Positions 1 through 5,164 of a stretch of 5,164 bases of DNA are shown here, one piece after another. The notes below the pieces were generated by a model. It was not told the origin of the DNA. It made no database searches and worked only from the letters and a program-made list of their open reading frames with translations. The translations under genes and the position numbers were made by a program. The DNA is from Thermodesulfobacteriota bacterium (lineage in GTDB: Bacteria; Desulfobacterota; BSN033; UBA1163). The stretch is taken from NCBI GenBank assembly GCA_030024065.1, contig JASEIE010000280.1:1-5164 (forward strand), in the 5' to 3' direction. Within the stretch, counting starts at the first letter, position 1. Every line of letters begins with the position of its first letter.

Positions 1-79
1 GCCCGTATCGTTGATAAAAGGTTACGTTTATCGTCTCTTAATTCTTTTCACGTAACCTTAACCAGTAACCGAAACGGGC
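1..79. repeat. Imperfect palindrome downstream of the operon's last visible gene
   Basis: Two nested inverted repeats are visible. The outer arms are 1-10 (GCCCGTATCG) and 70-79 (CGAAACGGGC), 9 of 10 complementary. The inner arms are 18-27 (AAGGTTACGT) and 50-59 (ACGTAACCTT), perfectly complementary. A further GTAACC copy is at 65-70. The element may continue beyond the window start. In transcription direction it lies just after the NuoE-like gene, so it could act as a transcript-end hairpin or protect mRNA, but there is no U-tract that would mark a standard intrinsic terminator. It could equally be a dispersed palindromic repeat. No gene is seen in 1-111. Confidence 0.6.
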
Positions 80-94
80 TTCGTCACCTTAACC
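51..94. repeat. Short direct repeat pair, CGT(A/C)ACCTTAACC
   Basis: CGTAACCTTAACC at 51-63 recurs as CGTCACCTTAACC at 82-94 (12 of 13 identical, 31-bp period). The first copy includes the right inner arm of the palindrome at 1-79. This suggests a duplicated unit or a degenerate repeat family. Two copies are too few to call an array. Confidence 0.5.
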
Positions 95-111
95 CAAGAA
101 CCCGGAACCGG

Positions 112-585
112 TTAATCGTTTTTATCCTTGTCGCGAAGGTTGATGATGACTTCCTCCACCTTTCCGGGAGTCATTTTAGGGTAGATCTGGCTGTTGATCT
201 TGACCACAGGGGCGACATTACAGCACCCAAAACAGGCGGTGGCATCGAGGCTGAAATTTCCGTCCTCCGTAGTGTCTCCCTTTTCGACCTGGATCTCTCT
301 TGAAAAGGCATCGAGGATCAACCTTCCTCCCAGAAGATAACAGGCAGTCCCCAGGCAGACATGGATGGGGTTTCGTCCAGGGGGTTTTCTTCTGAAATGA
401 TTATAGAAGGTGACAATACCAAAAATTTCAGAAGGAGGGATCCTGAAAAAATGAGCTACCTCCCCCATCACCTCTCTTGAGAGGTAGCCCACTTTCTCCT
501 GAATCTCTTGAAGCACGGGGAGTAAATTTTCTCTCTCCGGATAAAACCTCCTCATCACCTGCTCTACTTGCTTTGACTCTTCCAT
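112..585 (-). CDS. NuoE-like [2Fe-2S] thioredoxin-fold protein
   Basis: A 157-residue member of the NuoE/HoxE/HndA family, the [2Fe-2S] subunit that pairs with a flavin NuoF-type subunit in NADH dehydrogenases, bidirectional hydrogenases and electron-bifurcating complexes. The four ligands are Cys77-X4-Cys82 (CLGTAC) and Cys118-X3-Cys122 (CFGCC, with an extra Cys121), and the family motif GIVTFYNHF is at 56-64. The helical N-terminal region (LLPVLQEIQEKVGYLS) is also typical. Start: the ATG at 585 is chosen because family similarity begins right there and the overlap with cdhE is then 22 bp. No Shine-Dalgarno site is visible, so translation may be coupled to cdhE. The frame extends up to a TTG at 654, but those 23 extra residues look like an out-of-frame reading of the cdhE 3' end. 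No NuoF partner is in view; the gene is followed by at least 111 bp without a gene. It may connect CODH/ACS electrons to NAD(P)H, which is inference from position. Confidence 0.88.
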   Translation of the reverse strand: MEESKQVEQVMRRFYPERENLLPVLQEIQEKVGYLSREVMGEVAHFFRIPPSEIFGIVTFYNHFRRKPPGRNPIHVCLGTACYLLGGRLILDAFSREIQVEKGDTTEDGNFSLDATACFGCCNVAPVVKINSQIYPKMTPGKVEEVIINLRDKDKND

Positions 586-1934
586 TTTTCGACAATCTGG
601 GGAAGAAAAGTCGCCAGATCGCTTGCCTCCCGGGGGCCAACAATGATTTCCCAACCTTGTAATTCATCCTCCAGCTCACCCTTGATCCTTGCGGCAAATC
701 CAGGGATGATGATCCTCTTATTTTTCACCTTCTCTCCAATCTCTGATTTTTTAACAAATGGTGCGATCGTCTCTCCGATGAACTTTCCAGTAGACCAGGC
801 AGCCAAAACACATAAACCCTCCGTGTCTTTCACACACAGGTAAGAGGGTATTTTCGTGTTTTCAATTTCACTGGCCACTGCAAAATAGGTCAGTGCGAAG
901 TTGGTCGTCAACAAAACCGGAGATTCAGCGGTGATCTCCCCGATCTCGTAGATCTTCTGCTCCACAGCAAGGGGAACTCTCGGATCCGTATAGATGTTCT
1001 GTCTTAAGACAAGGAGAGGATATAATGTGGCCTTGTCGAAATCAGAAAGGACGATGATCCCCGCGTACTTCACAACGCCTGCCGATGCCAATAACACCTC
1101 TTCCGTATTATTCTCTGTAAGCATACATGGGAAAGAGATGATGGGGTAACCTAACGGCCGGAACGTCTTTTTAAGGGCTGCCCTTCTCATGAGGGTGTAA
1201 TCCCTGACCATCTCTCTCAAAGATTTAGGGGAAGGGTCTAAAACAACATCCAAGATCCCTTCTTCTTTAAGCCGCTTTGTCGTCGGGACAATCTCTTCAA
1301 TTCCATTAGCCTTAATCCCGATAGGGGTCGGTTTTGCTTTAATTTTTGGCAGGGCAACATCTAAGTTATCTTTGGTGATCGGGTAGAGAAGGGGATTCTT
1401 ATCCGCAATCAAATCCCTTGCTTTAAACAGGAGGTTCACATCCTCACAGATTAAAACTACAGGGAACCCTTCCTCAGCCACCTTCTTCACAATCCCCAGA
1501 TACTTTTCAGCATTTCCAGTATATTTTACGGCAAATAGATTGGCCTTCAACCTCTGGCCAACCCGATCGAACTGCATTGCCTTTATTTTATTGATCTTTC
1601 CAGAGAACGTTCCCTCATCTTCCTTGTCCGTTATTAGAATGGCGATTCCAGGAGGTCTATAAAAAGTCTTCTCATGCCGGTAAATCACTTCTTCTTCACC
1701 GATGCTGAGGGCATTCTCCCCCACACCAATGGTGACAAGCTTGATGGGAGGGGCCAATGCCTCCTCTAATTCGGTCTTAATCTCCTCAGGGATATACTGA
1801 CATTTGTGAACAGAAATAGCACCTGATGCCAATTTCATTGCAAAGGCAAAACAGGTTGGAAATCCACATTCTTTACAATTCTTTTTGCCCCCATCCGGCA
1901 ATTTTTTCTGTATATCCGATGCTTTGAGTGCCAT
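564..1934 (-). CDS. cdhE: Corrinoid iron-sulfur protein large (gamma) subunit CdhE/AcsC
   Basis: The 456-residue large subunit of the corrinoid Fe-S protein, which carries the methyl group between tetrahydrofolate or tetrahydropterin and the A-cluster of CdhC. The N-terminal [4Fe-4S] motif, which keeps the corrinoid reducible, is intact: Cys20-X2-Cys23-X4-Cys28-X16-Cys45 (CKECGFPTC...HKC). A TIM-barrel region follows (about residues 60-310), then a C-terminal Rossmann-like B12-binding domain ending in the typical IPGFAARIKGELEDELQGWE and IVGPREASDL (about 410-440). The length fits the family (about 440-470). The ATG at 1934 has AAGGAGG at 1941-1947 with 6-nt spacing. It is separated from cdhC by 121 bp, nearly all palindromic. 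Its obligate partner CdhD is not adjacent in this window, whereas cdhD commonly lies next to cdhE. The 3' end overlaps the next gene by about 22 bp. Confidence 0.95.
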   Translation of the reverse strand: MALKASDIQKKLPDGGKKNCKECGFPTCFAFAMKLASGAISVHKCQYIPEEIKTELEEALAPPIKLVTIGVGENALSIGEEEVIYRHEKTFYRPPGIAILITDKEDEGTFSGKINKIKAMQFDRVGQRLKANLFAVKYTGNAEKYLGIVKKVAEEGFPVVLICEDVNLLFKARDLIADKNPLLYPITKDNLDVALPKIKAKPTPIGIKANGIEEIVPTTKRLKEEGILDVVLDPSPKSLREMVRDYTLMRRAALKKTFRPLGYPIISFPCMLTENNTEEVLLASAGVVKYAGIIVLSDFDKATLYPLLVLRQNIYTDPRVPLAVEQKIYEIGEITAESPVLLTTNFALTYFAVASEIENTKIPSYLCVKDTEGLCVLAAWSTGKFIGETIAPFVKKSEIGEKVKNKRIIIPGFAARIKGELEDELQGWEIIVGPREASDLATFLPQIVEKWKSQSK

Positions 1935-1940
1935 TGAAAC

Positions 1941-1947
1941 CCTCCTT
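1941..1947 (-). promoter_or_regulatory. Shine-Dalgarno site for cdhE
   Basis: AAGGAGG on the minus strand sits 6 nt before the cdhE ATG at 1934 and just outside the 97-bp palindromic element. It fixes the start and shows that cdhE translation is independent of cdhC. Confidence 0.85.
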
Positions 1948-1952
1948 ATTTT

Positions 1953-2049
1953 ACCCCGTTAGAAATAATGCCCCGCTACTCTGCAGCGGGGTTACATTTC
2001 AGAATAATTCCGGCGGGGTTTAATGCCCCGCTGGAATTTCTAACGGGGT
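1953..2049. repeat. 97-bp palindromic element between cdhC and cdhE
   Basis: Perfect 14-bp terminal inverted repeats, ACCCCGTTAGAAAT (1953-1966) and ATTTCTAACGGGGT (2036-2049), enclose two GC-rich hairpins. One is 1971-1977/1985-1991 (CCCCGCT/AGCGGGG, 7-nt loop), extendable by GAAAT 1962-1966 with ATTTC 1996-2000. The other is 2006-2018/2026-2038 (12 of 13 Watson-Crick pairs, 7-nt loop). A 12-bp direct repeat TAATGCCCCGCT occurs at 1966-1977 and 2021-2032. The element fills nearly all of the 121-bp gap and ends 7 bp from the cdhC stop and 6 bp from the cdhE Shine-Dalgarno site. It looks like a small palindromic repeat that has settled in the operon. It could attenuate transcription or set a processing point between cdhC and cdhE, but no U-tract supports a plain terminator. 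Confidence 0.75.
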
Positions 2050-2055
2050 TTACGG

Positions 2056-3258
2056 TTAGCCTGTGATCCAGGGATGTCCAACCCGATTCAAAAATTCCAT
2101 TAATTCATCGACATTTTTCACGTCCTCTTCCGTGGCAATCTTGTCGTATAAACCCGCCTCTTCCAGCACATCTTTCACCTGTTCTTTGATGGTCTTGGGC
2201 AACCAAACGATCCTTTTTAGACCTCCGTCGGTCTTTAAAAATTTCTTCGACCGTATATAGGAGATGGCCATGCCGAGCATCCCTTCGTTCTGCCTTCCTC
2301 CCGAAGCCTCACCGGCAATTCCGGAAAACTTTTGACCGGTCACGGTTTCGCCAATATAGTCCCTGTTTACAATTCCGAAGGTATCAACCTCTGGAATGTA
2401 AAAAAGGATGGCCTGAAAACAGCCGCAAGAGGTATGGGGATTCTCCAGTGCACTATGGAGGCAGAAGACACTATTTGCCCCTAGAGACTTTTCTGCTACG
2501 ATGGCATTCACTCCAGAATAGATGAACTTCTCCGGATCTAAAAGATCTCCCTTCTGAACAGCAAACTGGGGGCCTTCAGGGTCCATTTTATAAGCAGCCC
2601 TACCATCAAACCAGTTGATCGCCCCGCAAAGGGAGACCCTCTCAGGAGTGATGACACAGACATGGGTGGGAGCAAAGGACTGGCAGAGCGAGCATCCATA
2701 AAACTCATCCACTTCTTCTTCGGTGATTCCCTTCAGCCGATCATCCCTTACCTTGTAGACCTTTCTTGCCTCAAGGACTTCTTTTTCCACCTTGTCCGGA
2801 TCGGTGATAAAAGTGATTTGGATCTTTTCAATGATCGAAAGCTCATTCTTATAGAGCATGCCCAAAACTCTCCCTATTTCCTCAAGGGAGTTAAGACCCT
2901 TTTTAAAACTGTCTTTATGTATTCTCATCCAAATCTCATCCCTCTGGGCCATGTGCCAGAAGCCTTCTATATAATTGGTATACATGTGAACCCGGCGCTC
3001 AAAAACAGGCTCCATATCCTTTTCTAATTGCTCGCCTGCCACATCGATTTTTATGAAAATGGGAACGGAGGCACCCTCTTCAAAATCCTTGATGTCCTTT
3101 CCTATGATCTCTATTTTTTCGTCCTCCACTTGGTCGGCAGGCTTGACAGTCACCAATTCTGCTTTGAACTTATGCTTCGGTCCTCCGAATTCGATTTGAA
3201 AATCTTCCTTTCGAACGGTTTCACCTTCATACTGGGGTCCTACATCGACTGAAAACAT
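2056..3258 (-). CDS. cdhC: Acetyl-CoA synthase beta subunit CdhC
   Basis: The 400-residue acetyl-CoA synthase subunit, which assembles or cleaves acetyl-CoA from CO, a corrinoid-bound methyl group and CoA at the A-cluster. All six A-cluster cysteines are present: Cys189-X2-Cys192-X8-Cys201-X9-Cys211 for the [4Fe-4S] cluster and bridging Ni, and Cys278-Gly-Cys280 for the distal Ni. The spacing matches the family, and as I recall the numbering matches methanogen CdhC. The protein lacks the roughly 310-residue N-terminal region of bacterial AcsB, which docks CODH, so it is archaeal in type. It also ends at FLNRVGHPWITG, without the C-terminal tail of about 70 residues seen in methanosarcinal CdhC. 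The ATG at 3258 has AGGAGG at 3265-3270 with 6-nt spacing, 15 bp after cdhB. A palindromic element begins 7 bp past the stop. It should be catalytically competent if supplied with nickel. Confidence 0.96.
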   Translation of the reverse strand: MFSVDVGPQYEGETVRKEDFQIEFGGPKHKFKAELVTVKPADQVEDEKIEIIGKDIKDFEEGASVPIFIKIDVAGEQLEKDMEPVFERRVHMYTNYIEGFWHMAQRDEIWMRIHKDSFKKGLNSLEEIGRVLGMLYKNELSIIEKIQITFITDPDKVEKEVLEARKVYKVRDDRLKGITEEEVDEFYGCSLCQSFAPTHVCVITPERVSLCGAINWFDGRAAYKMDPEGPQFAVQKGDLLDPEKFIYSGVNAIVAEKSLGANSVFCLHSALENPHTSCGCFQAILFYIPEVDTFGIVNRDYIGETVTGQKFSGIAGEASGGRQNEGMLGMAISYIRSKKFLKTDGGLKRIVWLPKTIKEQVKDVLEEAGLYDKIATEEDVKNVDELMEFLNRVGHPWITG

Positions 3259-3273
3259 GTTGCTCCTCCTTTC

Positions 3274-3807
3274 TTATTTCAAACTATTGACTAAATTTTC
3301 TAAGTATTCTTTCCATTTATCAGCCTTCATATTGGCAAGGGAGAAAGTAGCATGAGGATAAACATAAGGACAGAGCGTGATCGTTTTCAAATGGGTGGCA
3401 TAGTGCTTCAACGTGGAGAGGCCTTGATTTCCCAAATCCGTTCTCATCCCTAAAAACATCACCAGGTCATGGTTGCCCTGCTTCTTGACTCCCTTCCATT
3501 CGGGGTCCTTTAAATGGTTGATGATCTCGACGGCATCATAAGCCGAATCCGGGACCATGCCGAGTTCGAGCAGTTTTTTCTTCGTGTGAGCTGTGGCACA
3601 GGTGGCCGCGCCAAGGGTTTTCACAATATCAACCCCATATTCGACGGCCAGCTTTCCATCCAGATTGATTTCAAGACATCTCGGTCCAAAGACGACCAGA
3701 GGTCTCTCTGCCTTCTTGATGATCTTTCCCAGGGCCTGAGGATCTTCGATGACCCGGCATCCCTTTATTCCCGTCAGGACATTGACATAATGTAATGGTA
3801 AGCTCAT
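3274..3807 (-). CDS. cdhB: CODH/ACS epsilon subunit CdhB
   Basis: A 177-residue epsilon subunit, which binds CdhA in the alpha2-epsilon2 CODH component of archaeal-type CODH/ACS; bacterial AcsA-type CODH lacks it. The family has a DHS-like NAD/FAD-binding-type fold and is thought to help pass electrons to or from CODH. Visible family features are an N-terminal segment with LGKIIKKAERPLVVFGPRCL (about residues 26-45), the central LGAATCATAH, and C-terminal LGNQGLSTLKHYA followed by LCPYVYPHATFSLANM (about 125-160). The length matches the usual 165-180 residues. The ATG at 3807 follows a strong GGAGGAGG site (3811-3819). It is separated from the upstream DUF166 gene by 76 bp carrying a palindrome and a duplicated gene end, and from cdhC downstream by 15 bp. 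It contains no Fe-S cysteine motif, as expected. Confidence 0.92.
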   Translation of the reverse strand: MSLPLHYVNVLTGIKGCRVIEDPQALGKIIKKAERPLVVFGPRCLEINLDGKLAVEYGVDIVKTLGAATCATAHTKKKLLELGMVPDSAYDAVEIINHLKDPEWKGVKKQGNHDLVMFLGMRTDLGNQGLSTLKHYATHLKTITLCPYVYPHATFSLANMKADKWKEYLENLVNSLK

Positions 3808-3810
3808 TTT

Positions 3811-3819
3811 TCCTCCTCC
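3811..3819 (-). promoter_or_regulatory. Strong Shine-Dalgarno site for cdhB
   Basis: GGAGGAGGA on the minus strand lies immediately before the cdhB ATG (3805-3807), with about 4 nt between AGGAGG and the start. It gives cdhB its own ribosome entry despite the palindrome inserted upstream, which would otherwise interrupt coupling with the DUF166 gene. Confidence 0.8.
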
Positions 3820-3830
3820 ATTTTTTAAGG

Positions 3831-3860
3831 CTGTTTTCTTTTAATCGCCTCTTCTACGGC
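3831..3860. repeat. Duplication copy A: orphan gene end downstream of the palindrome
   Basis: Read on the minus strand, this stretch would encode AVEEAIKRKQ and then P and a TAA stop at 3825-3827, a near copy of the DUF166 C-terminus. It lies 56 bp from copy B, which is not a multiple of three, so it is out of frame and after the stop, and is not translated as part of the protein. It is either the original gene end displaced by an insertion or one half of a duplication. Confidence 0.7.
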
Positions 3861-3885
3861 AGGGAACGGTTTGAAACCGTTCCCT
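3861..3885. repeat. Perfect 25-bp palindrome at the end of the DUF166 gene
   Basis: AGGGAACGGTTT at 3861-3872 is perfectly complementary to 3874-3885 around a single central G, giving a strong hairpin with a realistic TTGAA-type loop. The right arm contains two bases of the DUF166 stop codon (TAG, 3884-3886), so the element supplies part of that stop. It resembles short GTAGGG...CCCTAC palindromes that are dispersed in many environmental bacterial genomes (from memory, unverified). No U-rich run follows on the coding strand, so a classical terminator is unlikely. mRNA stabilisation or a mobile REP/MITE-like repeat is more likely. Confidence 0.75.
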
Positions 3886-4573
3886 ACTTTCTTCTTTTAA
3901 GGGCCTCTTCCACGGCCATCTTGACCTGCAAACCCGCATGGTGCATAAGCGTATCCCCCAATTCCGCATCCATGACCATGGTGGCCATGCAGGGATGGTT
4001 GTGGTGTAGGATGCCCGAACTTTCCACGGCATCCTTCATGTGCGTTCCTATGAGATGCTCAGCCACATAACGTGTATTGCCACAGGGGGCATCCCTGATG
4101 ACCCTGACCTCTTCCACCTTCTCTTTCTCGAACTCGATTTTCACTTCCGGCCTGCCAAAGGATTTGACAAACTCCAGAATGAGCTCATTCTTAGACATCT
4201 TCTCCGATAACGTGCAGAAGGTCATCGGATGAAGAAATTCGATGTCATCTTTCTCAAGCTTCTTTTTGAGTTGTCTGGCCAGCCCTGGAGTCAGATAGGC
4301 CTTGTTATCGATAGGGGCGATCACCGCCCGGGCGCCGACCTCTTTTATAAAAAGCGGGATCATTTCCGCAACGACCGGATGCTCCTGAACAGAGAGGAGC
4401 AGGTCACAGGTCGGGAGGTCCCGGGGGAGGTAGTCGGAGAGTTCCTCAACAAAAGTAGGTATCTTCTTTGTATAGTGATATCCTTTTACCTCCCAACCTC
4501 CGGGGGCATGTTGACCGATATTCTCCCAGAACCTTTTGCCGTAGTCTCCCTCGTAAAGGATGAGCAATTTCAT
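3884..4573 (-). CDS. DUF166-family protein, candidate CODH/ACS accessory factor
   Basis: A 229-residue soluble protein with no signal peptide or membrane segment. It resembles the DUF166 family (PF02593), found mostly in methanogens and some anaerobic bacteria; the database name 'thymidylate synthase' for this family is not supported by anything seen here. The N-terminus MKLLILYEGDYGKRFWENIG looks like the first strand and loop of a Rossmann-like fold. Conserved-looking segments are HPMTFCTL (Cys120) followed by FVKSFGRPEV, RDAPCGNTRYVAEHLIGT (Cys164), and LHHNHPCMATM (His190, His191, His193, Cys195). The Cys and His residues could bind a metal or Fe-S cluster (inference). Start: the ATG at 4573 overlaps the cdhA stop by 4 bp, with only a weak GGTGG upstream, so translation is probably coupled to cdhA. 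The gene sits between cdhA and cdhB, which normally adjoin, suggesting a role in CODH assembly or metal delivery. The stop TAG lies in the arm of a palindrome (3861-3885). The family call is fairly sure; the function is unknown. Confidence 0.8.
   Translation of the reverse strand: MKLLILYEGDYGKRFWENIGQHAPGGWEVKGYHYTKKIPTFVEELSDYLPRDLPTCDLLLSVQEHPVVAEMIPLFIKEVGARAVIAPIDNKAYLTPGLARQLKKKLEKDDIEFLHPMTFCTLSEKMSKNELILEFVKSFGRPEVKIEFEKEKVEEVRVIRDAPCGNTRYVAEHLIGTHMKDAVESSGILHHNHPCMATMVMDAELGDTLMHHAGLQVKMAVEEALKRRK
3887..3916. repeat. Duplication copy B: 3' end of the DUF166 gene (in frame)
   Basis: On the minus strand these 30 bases encode the last ten residues of the DUF166 protein (AVEEALKRRK). 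They match the non-coding stretch at 3831-3860 at 25 of 30 positions. The two copies flank the palindrome 3861-3885, with one extra base (3886) on this side. Confidence 0.75.
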
Positions 4574-5164
4574 TTGACCACCGCATCAATCGGGATATTG
4601 CTTTCATAAGTTCCGATCAGCGTGGGAAGGGTGAGCATGGGTTTGGGTTTCCATCCCACATTCTTAAGATATTCCGTGACCTCCTTTTTATAAACAATCG
4701 GGATGTCCTTGTCATTTCTCACAAAATTCTGGAGATCGTCCGGAAGGGACCCCATGAACTGTTTGTACAGGGAGATATAGTGGTTCAGTTTGACCTGCCT
4801 TCCCTGGGAGGTATCGTTCTTCCGGATGCAGAGCCTGGCAAGGGTGATCATGGCCCGCTCTTTGCTTTCTGTGACAACCACCAGGTGTTCCGGAGAGGGT
4901 TCTTCGGTGTTGATCAGTTCCTTCTTCCGTCCATCCATAACGGTCCAGTCATCCTCTTCCTTCCGTGACATATAGAGCCTTCGGTATTTCGCAGAATGGG
5001 GACCGAGGACCACAGGAATGCCCAATCGGTTGCATCCTGTCGCAATGGAGAAGGCCTTCTGGGAATAGGCCCCCCATGCCAGTCCAACTGCCCCAACTCG
5101 ATTAAGGATATAATCGGCAATGACTTCATAGTTTGCACGGAGGGGCAGCTTGGCAAAGATGTTG
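4570..5164 (-). CDS. cdhA: CODH/ACS alpha subunit CdhA, C-terminal part (5' end outside window)
   Basis: This is the last 197 residues of the archaeal-type CO dehydrogenase alpha subunit, which reduces CO2 to CO (or oxidises CO) at the Ni-Fe-S C-cluster in the cytoplasmic CODH/ACS complex. The open frame runs without a stop to the window edge (first whole codon at 5163), so this is the 3' quarter of a protein usually near 780-800 residues. Family-typical stretches are visible: GAYSQKAFSIATGCNRLGIP followed by VVLGPHSAKYRR, then an ARLCIRKNDTSQGRQVKLNHY block, then LPDDLQNFVRNDKDIP. The Fe-S ligand-rich N-terminal and central regions lie outside, so catalytic residues cannot be checked. The TTG at 5025 lies inside the conserved region and is not a start. 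The stop TGA overlaps the next gene's ATG (ATGA, 4 bp), indicating translational coupling. The assignment rests on family pattern recognition and is strong. Confidence 0.93.
   Translation of the reverse strand, partial: NIFAKLPLRANYEVIADYILNRVGAVGLAWGAYSQKAFSIATGCNRLGIPVVLGPHSAKYRRLYMSRKEEDDWTVMDGRKKELINTEEPSPEHLVVVTESKERAMITLARLCIRKNDTSQGRQVKLNHYISLYKQFMGSLPDDLQNFVRNDKDIPIVYKKEVTEYLKNVGWKPKPMLTLPTLIGTYESNIPIDAVVK

Noticed and set aside
586..654. Extended N-terminus of the NuoE-like protein from TTG 654
   Set aside because: The extra residues (rich in Gly, Pro, Ser, Cys) are an alternate-frame reading of the conserved cdhE C-terminus, and family similarity starts at the ATG at 585.
1953..2049. 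CRISPR array or riboswitch
   Set aside because: Only two copies of a 12-bp direct repeat exist, and they belong to hairpin arms. No known riboswitch core is recognised.
2662..3027. 121-codon plus-strand frame within cdhC
   Set aside because: It is antisense to a well-conserved cdhC region, with no ribosome site or family resemblance. The same applies to the other plus-strand frames.
3861..3885. Rho-independent terminator between the DUF166 gene and cdhB
   Set aside because: The stem is strong, but the coding-strand sequence after it is GCCGTAGAAG with no U-tract, and termination here would cut off the rest of the operon.
3841..4032. Separate small minus-strand gene overlapping the DUF166 3' end
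   Set aside because: It is a shifted frame of the DUF166 coding region running into the palindrome, with Arg/Trp/Pro-rich nonsense composition.
3884..4573. Thymidylate synthase activity for the DUF166 gene
   Set aside because: No ThyA or ThyX motifs are visible, and the location is inside a CODH/ACS operon; the name is a legacy annotation of the family.

Overview
The window holds part of a single minus-strand operon for an archaeal-type carbon monoxide dehydrogenase/acetyl-CoA synthase (CODH/ACS, also called ACDS), the central enzyme of the Wood-Ljungdahl pathway. In transcription order (high to low coordinate) the genes are: the 3' end of cdhA (CODH alpha), a DUF166-family gene, cdhB (epsilon), cdhC (acetyl-CoA synthase beta), cdhE (corrinoid Fe-S protein large subunit) and a gene for a NuoE-like [2Fe-2S] thioredoxin-fold protein. 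All six are co-directional. Junctions are tight (4-bp overlap, 15-bp gap, about 22-bp overlap), except for two places where palindromic sequence sits between genes.

How the genes work together: CdhA/CdhB interconvert CO2 and CO. CdhC joins CO, a methyl group and CoA at its Ni-Ni-[4Fe-4S] A-cluster. CdhE, with its partner CdhD, carries the methyl group on a corrinoid. The NuoE-like protein suggests a link to an NAD(P)H- or flavin-dependent electron-transfer complex. The DUF166 gene starts inside the cdhA stop codon and precedes cdhB, so it is probably made together with the CODH subunits. Its function is not established, and it is the best candidate here for an undescribed component. cdhD, cooC and the 5' part of cdhA are not in the window.

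Organism: the modular subunits (separate epsilon, 400-residue CdhC without the N-terminal CODH-docking region of bacterial AcsB) are archaeal in type. A NuoE-like gene in the operon, strong AGGAGG Shine-Dalgarno sites and short intergenic palindromes would fit an anaerobic bacterium that acquired the archaeal-type complex, for example in the Desulfobacterota or a related sediment lineage. This is inference; an archaeon is not excluded.

Non-coding layout: 1-111 downstream of the last gene is an imperfect palindrome of about 79 bp plus short direct repeats. 1935-2055 between cdhC and cdhE is almost filled by a 97-bp element with 14-bp perfect terminal inverted repeats enclosing two hairpins. 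3808-3883 between the DUF166 gene and cdhB holds a perfect 12-bp-arm palindrome flanked by a diverged 30-bp duplication of the DUF166 gene's 3' end, a footprint that looks like insertion of a small palindromic repeat.
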